Source: Bordetella parapertussis (GTDB taxonomy: Bacteria > Pseudomonadota > Gammaproteobacteria > Burkholderiales > SG8-39). From it: a DNA stretch of 7,215 nucleotides. Positions within the stretch are counted from its first letter, which is position 1. Each line of letters starts with the position of its first letter. The position numbers and the translations under genes are program-made. Shown piece after piece: positions 5,672 through 7,215 of the stretch. The stretch spans positions 1-7,215 of the forward strand of contig CAMDRY010000158.1 in NCBI GenBank assembly GCA_945906975.1, in the 5' to 3' direction. The notes under the pieces were generated by a model that made no database searches, was not told where the DNA came from, and saw only the letters and a list, made by a program, of their open reading frames with translations.

Positions 5672-5816
5672 TCGTAGCCCGTAACGAAGGATGAAAGGGA
5701 TTGCCTTCCAGTAACTGCAAGGTTTTTAAATTGTGCTGGCGCAAATCGGGATGTTGCTTTAGAAACCGCGCTGCCCGGCGGTTGTATTGCTCGGTAAAAA
5801 CCAGCGCATACGCCAT
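5583..5816 (-). pseudogene. Truncated RelE/ParE-superfamily toxin
   Basis: The first 46 residues (5816 to 5679) look like the start of a RelE/ParE-fold toxin that usually has about 85-95 residues: FTEQYNRRAARFLKQHPDLR, then LKTLQLLEGNPFHPSLR. After SLR the frame runs into the inverted-repeat cluster, and the remaining 31 residues (HAHGRVHPP and on) have no toxin character. The C-terminal beta-strands that hold the catalytic or target-binding residues in this family are missing, so the product is probably inactive. The start lies 9 bp after the antitoxin stop, the normal antitoxin-toxin order in one operon. An alternative is a short-lived fusion product, but loss of function is more likely. 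Confidence 0.72.
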
Positions 5817-5825
5817 TTTCAGTCG

Positions 5826-6086
5826 TTACGAACCAAGCGCTTCCAGGCGTGCCAGATGGGCTTCGGGCGATTCCTTGAACACCCGCCCGGCCGCCAGATC
5901 GGCACGGGTTTCAGCCAGCGCGGCGTTCAGCTCGCATTCACGCAGATAGTGGTACTGGGCCAGCTCCATGACCACGAATTTATCCTTACCGCGCACCGAG
6001 ACAATGGCTTCCGGGGCGTTGCTGAGCGCCTGCTCGATAGCGGCAATACCTTTTGTTTTCAAATCATTGGCACTGATATGAGACAT
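5826..6086 (-). CDS. Phd/YefM-family type II antitoxin
   Basis: This 86-residue protein has the Phd/YefM layout. The N-terminal DNA-binding part is MSHISANDLKTKGIAAIEQA, then AIVSVRGKDKFVVMELAQYHYLRE (27-50). A helical, Glu/Ala-rich C-terminal half (51-86) follows, which in the family wraps round the toxin. It appears intact, with AAGGA 7 nt before the ATG. Family antitoxins neutralise the partner toxin and repress their own promoter. The toxin gene that follows by 9 bp is truncated, so this is probably an orphan antitoxin; it might still protect against a related toxin elsewhere or act as a repressor. It lies 100 bp downstream of the hsdS remnant; that gap has no convincing promoter. Confidence 0.88.
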   Translation of the reverse strand: MSHISANDLKTKGIAAIEQALSNAPEAIVSVRGKDKFVVMELAQYHYLRECELNAALAETRADLAAGRVFKESPEAHLARLEALGS

Positions 6087-6186
6087 GGAAGAATCCTTAT
6101 TGACCCGTCTAGCGCATTCTTAGTCATACGATTAAAAGCACGAAGAAACAGGCGATCAATGGCGGATGAGTCACCCATTGCGGATA

Positions 6187-6522
6187 TTAAGCACGGGCCG
6201 TTTCGGACACCAAGGGAGTCGAGGCACCGGGGCCGCGCACGTCAATCTGGCCGATGACGGCGGCGGAGATCAGCGCGGTGCGGCATTCTTGAAGCAGGTC
6301 AATTGACTCTTCGCAAGCGCCCGTCATGGTGCTGAATCTTTCTTCCATTTCGGCAATTTTCGCGCAGATGGCAGTCGCCTCCTTTTTAGGCGGCAGCGCT
6401 ACTCGCAAGTTTTTGAACTCATCCCAATAAAGCCGAAGTCGGAAATCCGTAACGCCGCGGGAATGCCGGCGCATTTGCTCGATGGCTTGAGGAGTACGTA
6501 ACAGATGTTCGATGTACGCGGT
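6187..6522 (-). pseudogene. hsdS: C-terminal remnant of a type I restriction specificity subunit (HsdS)
   Basis: The frame from just after a TAG (6523-6525) to the stop at 6187 reads as the end of the second half of HsdS. It shows YIEHLLRTPQAIEQ, then SRGVTDFRLRLYWDEFKNLR and VALPP, a coiled-coil-like helix (EMEERFSTMTGACEESIDLL), and the typical finish ECRTALISAAVIGQIDVRG. Full HsdS proteins are about 400-450 residues with two target-recognition domains; here both are essentially lost and only about 110 codons remain. An internal ATG (6474) would give 95 residues but has no reason to be a true start. It is joined directly to pieces of hsdM, so it cannot direct sequence-specific methylation. 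Confidence 0.8.
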
Positions 6523-6911
6523 CTATAGCGGCCGTTGCGGATTTGAGAGCATGTAGTCGAATTGCCTGCCAAACAGGCCGTCGGCAGAGCGGGCGATAAG
6601 GCCTGCATGTAGGCGGGCAGGTTCTCGCCGATGTGATCCTGGTCGCCCATCAGCTTCTTCAGGTCGAGCGGCGAGGTGTTGTAGAAGAGCTGGTCTGGCG
6701 TGCGACGCAGAAACGGCTCCGGGTTCACTTTGGCCTTGGTGTGTTTGTCCAACTCAGTCAGCACAGCCGCCTTGGTGGATTCCAGCACGCAGTCGCGCCG
6801 CCGCAAAACAGTGAACGGCAGAATGACCTTGCCGTATTCGGATTGTTTGTAGTCGCCGCGCAGCAGTTCGGCGACGGACCAGATGAAGGACGAAAGGTTT
6901 TGCTCGCTCAT
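6523..6911 (-). pseudogene. hsdM: N-terminal stub of type I DNA methyltransferase subunit (HsdM) with an internal deletion
   Basis: From the ATG at 6911 the protein is a clear HsdM N-terminus: MSEQNLSSFIWSVAELLRGD, YGKVILPFTVLRRRDCVL, NPEPFLRR, FYNTSPLDLKKLMGDQDHIGENL, ending near SPA (residue 108, about 6585). The frame then shifts: in the +1-shifted frame 6585-6538 encodes ADGLFGRQFDYMLSNP, which matches the stretch of HsdM just before and into the NPPF catalytic motif, but stops at NP. A TAG (6523-6525) follows, then hsdS sequence. About 180 residues between the two pieces, including the SAM-binding motif, and all of the C-terminal half are missing. The methylase is certainly inactive. No good ribosome site is seen at 6911; the start is set by family similarity. 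The hsdR partner is not in the window. Confidence 0.85.
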
Positions 6912-7157
6912 TTGAAGCGGTTAAGGAAAATAGTTGCAATGAAATCCTTGATCGTCCGATATTTTTTCATGTGCGTCGCGCACATCGCTGGGTAGCATAT
7001 ATGTGCTTAACATTATAAACAATTATTTAAAAAGTCTATTATTTACGAATTAATTAATGTATTTTTAATTTAATTATGGGATTTAACGTCGATTGAGAAG
7101 TCAATTTTTCAAAGGGAAGTCGACCGCCCTGATCCCCGTGCCGCAGGCGACTCAACC
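6912..7157. other. AT-rich intergenic region upstream of the hsdM stub
   Basis: No gene is supported here. About 7003-7085 is very AT-rich (runs of TTAATTAA-like words), in sharp contrast to the GC-rich genes around it, as is common at promoters of horizontally acquired defence islands. The region holds the candidate promoter and two palindromes listed separately. From about 7110 base composition returns to GC-rich. Confidence 0.6.
6969..7017 (-). promoter_or_regulatory. Candidate promoter and palindromic operators for the hsdM stub
   Basis: The minus strand has a perfect -10 box TATAAT at 7017-7012; the best -35 (TAGACT) is only 15 bp upstream and weak. Just downstream, about where transcription would start, is a 14-bp near-perfect palindrome (6994-7007, AGCATATATGTGCT, 12 of 14 positions symmetric). 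Further on is a perfect 7-bp inverted repeat, ATGTGCG (6969-6975) with CGCACAT (6979-6985). These could be operators or a leader hairpin some 60 nt before the hsdM ATG. No known regulator is recognised. Confidence 0.35.
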
Positions 7158-7215
7158 CTATTTTGTGCGATCCTTCTGCGCTTCGCATTCCTGCAACGCC
7201 CATTCCCGCCTCGAT
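7158..7215 (-). CDS. Possible C-terminal end of an upstream gene (unrecognised, very short)
   Basis: At the right edge one minus-strand frame reads SRREWALQECEAQKDRTK and stops at TAG (7158-7160). Its charged, helical composition looks more protein-like than the other frames, which would make it the tail of a gene transcribed toward the hsdM stub. Eighteen residues are too few to assign a family, and other frames are also open here, so this is only a possibility. Confidence 0.2.
   Translation of the reverse strand, partial: SRREWALQECEAQKDRTK

Noticed and set aside
6969..6985. Rho-independent terminator
   Set aside because: The 7-bp stem is perfect, but the T-run lies on the wrong side of it on the plus strand and reads as A on the minus strand, so neither direction gives stem followed by U-tract.
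7086..7215. tRNA or small RNA gene at the right edge
   Set aside because: The GC-rich patch has loosely pairing arms (AGTCG/CGACT) but no cloverleaf, anticodon arm or T-loop consensus could be traced.

Overview
The window looks like chromosomal DNA of a betaproteobacterium, probably of the Burkholderiales or a close relative. This rests on the Bug/TctC-type binding protein, the NrtA-like binding protein with a Cys-rich N-terminus and a Tat-like signal, the moderately high GC of the genes, and the style of the toxin-antitoxin and type I restriction genes. No species can be named from the sequence alone.

Layout from left to right. 1-921 (+) is a Bug/TctC-family periplasmic binding protein, probably cut at its 5' end by the window edge. 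It converges on a five-gene block read from the minus strand. In transcription order the block is: a truncated PAS-domain ORF (5479 to 5093), a NrtA/CynA-type substrate-binding protein (5223 to 3856), a NrtB/CynB-type permease (3755 to 2913), a NrtD/CynD-type ATPase (2906 to 1989), cyanase CynS (1971 to 1483) and a small NTF2-like DUF1348 protein (1480 to 1022). Spacings are 100, 6, 17 and 2 bp, so this is a cyanate (or nitrate/cyanate) uptake and cyanate-hydrolysis operon. Cyanase with bicarbonate turns cyanate into ammonia and CO2, so the operon would supply nitrogen and detoxify cyanate. The role of DUF1348 is unknown.

Upstream of the block, on the minus strand, is a well-formed sigma-54 promoter (TGGCACG-N4-ATGCT, exact GG-N10-GC spacing, 5524-5509). 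About 50 bp further upstream is an NtrC-like dyad (GCAC-N7-GTGC, 5567-5581). The sequence therefore suggests nitrogen-limitation control by NtrC/RpoN. No carbonic anhydrase (cynT) or LysR regulator (cynR) is present in the window.

The right third (about 5580-7215) is an eroded defence region, also on the minus strand. It holds an N-terminal hsdM stub joined to a short internal hsdM piece and then to the C-terminus of hsdS, an intact Phd/YefM-type antitoxin, and a RelE/ParE-type toxin that loses homology after about 46 residues. The toxin break lies next to the sigma-54/NtrC control region, in a patch of inverted repeats, which suggests the decayed island was joined to the operon there. The last 300 bp is an AT-rich, gene-poor stretch with a perfect TATAAT and two palindromes that may control the hsdM stub.
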